From positions 186,001 to 250,000 of the forward strand of contig NZ_RBIM01000004.1 of assembly GCF_003634045.1 (NCBI RefSeq): a stretch of 64,000 nucleotides of DNA. The letters run 5' to 3'. Every line of letters begins with the position of its first letter. Positions within the stretch are counted from its first letter, which is position 1. The notes under the pieces were generated by a model. It did not search any database. It had not been told where the DNA came from and was given only the letters and a program-made list of their open reading frames with translations. Source of the DNA: Maricaulis maris. GTDB taxonomy: Bacteria; Pseudomonadota; Alphaproteobacteria; Caulobacterales; Maricaulaceae. A program made the translations under genes and the position numbers. Shown piece by piece: positions 63,151 through 64,000 of this stretch.

Positions 63151-63656
63151 TCGCGCAAGGCCCGGTCAATCGCCGGATAGATCGTCTGGCGCAGCGCATC
63201 GGCTGTCAGCGGACCCGGCCAGCGCGCCAGGATTTGCCCGTCCAGGATAACCAGCGTCTCCGGCGCGCCAACGACCCCCAGCGCGATGACGGACAGATTG
63301 TCCCGGTCCTGCATCACTGCGTGGAACGGGTCACCGAGATCATCAAGGAATTGGTTGGCATCGTCCGCACTGTCGCGCCAGTTTAGGCCGTAGATCGCAA
63401 TCCCCTCGCTGCGTAGCGCCATCAGGACAGGATGTTCGGCATGACAGGGGGCGCACCAGCTCCCCCAGACATTGAGCAGCCAAGGCCCATCAATCGCTGC
63501 CGGATCGAAAGCCTGGCGCCCAGCCAGTTCGGTCATTTCAAGATTTGGCAAGGGAGTCGGCGGCGGCGCGTGGTCAACGAGGAAATAGCGCCAGCCAATT
63601 GTTCCGGCCAAACCGACAACCGCGATCCAGGCCGCAATCCGGACACCCCGGATCAT
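63147..63656 (-). CDS. ccmG: Cytochrome c biogenesis thioredoxin CcmG/DsbE
   Basis: CcmG reduces apocytochrome c cysteines in the periplasm before haem attachment. The 169-residue protein has an N-terminal membrane anchor (AAWIAVVGLAGTIGWRYFLV), a thioredoxin fold with the active site NVWGSWCAPCHAEHPVL and the GVVGAPETLVILDG cis-proline segment (GAPET replaces the usual GVPET). Its ATG overlaps the ccmD stop (ATGA). Confidence 0.94.
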   Translation of the reverse strand: MIRGVRIAAWIAVVGLAGTIGWRYFLVDHAPPPTPLPNLEMTELAGRQAFDPAAIDGPWLLNVWGSWCAPCHAEHPVLMALRSEGIAIYGLNWRDSADDANQFLDDLGDPFHAVMQDRDNLSVIALGVVGAPETLVILDGQILARWPGPLTADALRQTIYPAIDRALRD

Positions 63657-63808
63657 GCCTCGTCTTCCTCGATCCGGCGCAAGGCGTCGCGCGCAGCCTT
63701 GCGTTCGAGCAGGGCATGGACGACCAGCGCGCCAATCACCAGCGCCGAAACCGCCCAGGTCGGCCAGACAAAGGCGGCATAACCGCCCATGGCAAGAAAC
63801 TCACTCAT
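63653..63808 (-). CDS. ccmD: Haem exporter protein CcmD
   Basis: This 51-residue gene is too short for many ORF finders. Translation gives MSEFLAMGGYAAFVWPTWAV, one membrane helix (SALVIGALVVHALL) and a charged tail (ERKAARDALRRIEEDEA), matching CcmD, the small subunit that releases holo-CcmE from CcmC. The start overlaps the ccmC stop (ATGA) and the stop overlaps ccmG, so ccmCDG are tightly coupled. Confidence 0.88.
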   Translation of the reverse strand: MSEFLAMGGYAAFVWPTWAVSALVIGALVVHALLERKAARDALRRIEEDEA

Positions 63809-64000
63809 GACACAGCTTCCTCACGCTGCCGGGCGACATGGTCCCTCCGACGTTGCAGGGCGCGGACCCGCCGACGCAGGGCCTGACTGCGCAGCCGGTA
63901 GAGGATCAGCCAGCCGGCCAGACAGGTATAGGCCAGCGCCATGATGGCGAGTGGCCAGAGCTGGCTGGAATGGATGGTCGGCCCGTCGAGCCGGATCACC
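63805..64000 (-). CDS. ccmC: Haem exporter protein CcmC, C-terminal end (partial)
   Basis: The frame is open to the right edge and encodes the last 64 residues. GPTIHSSQLWPLAIMALAYTC followed by a membrane helix and a basic tail (RLRSQALRRRVRALQRRRD) resembles the last helix and cytoplasmic end of alphaproteobacterial CcmC, and it directly precedes ccmD and ccmG. Its identity is inferred mainly from context. CcmC loads haem onto CcmE. Confidence 0.72.
   Translation of the reverse strand, partial: VIRLDGPTIHSSQLWPLAIMALAYTCLAGWLILYRLRSQALRRRVRALQRRRDHVARQREEAVS

Overview
The window is about 64 kb of GC-rich chromosomal DNA from an alphaproteobacterium, most likely of the Hyphomonadales/Caulobacterales group and probably Maricaulis-like. 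This is inferred from gene content and protein style: DUF484-XerC, the five-gene atpHAGDC operon, mdh near a sucCDAB-lpd cluster, mtaB-ftsY-ispZ beside ccmCDG, and many small secreted or membrane proteins. No rRNA or tRNA gene, insertion sequence, prophage or CRISPR array was seen. No gene-free stretch exceeds 300 bases.

Layout. 1-8501 (+): a compact run with the end of obgE, then proB, nadD, egtD, rsfS, rlmH, an EnvC-like activator, an S41 protease, a divergent polysaccharide deacetylase and rppH. 8564-13503 (-): the F1 ATP synthase operon atpHAGDC. 13730-16716 (-): terC and priA; 16857-18460 (+): DUF484 and xerC. 18595-20082: a membrane protein with its wHTH regulator, then a GNAT enzyme. 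20234-29221 (-): TCA-cycle genes sucC, sucD, sucA, sucB, a membrane gene and lpd. 29323-37355: an accessory block (degenerate GGDEF-EAL-like protein, DoxX, two secreted proteins, DUF2141 with a carotenoid oxygenase, LytTR regulator, GNAT, TspO-like). 37413-42475: mdh, an XRE regulator with a membrane protein, AraC, a secreted DUF6265-like protein, O-methyltransferase and zapE. 42647-49952: mixed metabolic and unknown genes (thioesterase, iron alcohol dehydrogenase, mmsA, an RG-rich lipoprotein, ArsR, acyltransferase). 49949-55012 (-): an FG-GAP repeat protein and the sdhCDAB operon with a DUF3052 gene inside it. 55221-63150 (+): SDR, DUF885, mtaB, ftsY, EamA, ispZ and a Lys-tailed MarR regulator. 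63147-64000 (-): ccmG, ccmD and the end of ccmC.

Much of the window serves aerobic energy metabolism: 2-oxoglutarate dehydrogenase with its E3, succinyl-CoA synthetase, succinate dehydrogenase, malate dehydrogenase and F1-ATPase, plus cytochrome c maturation at the right edge.

I did not find an obvious new multi-gene system. The best leads are: a PriA in which one of the two zinc sites is lost position by position while the other is intact; a DUF3052 gene locked inside the sdh operon; a 2-oxoglutarate dehydrogenase E2 with two lipoyl domains; an orphan egtD inside the nadD-rsfS-rlmH cluster; a degenerate GGDEF-EAL-like protein just upstream of sucC; several precise palindromes at promoters or starts of regulator genes; and a MarR protein with a histone-like lysine tail.
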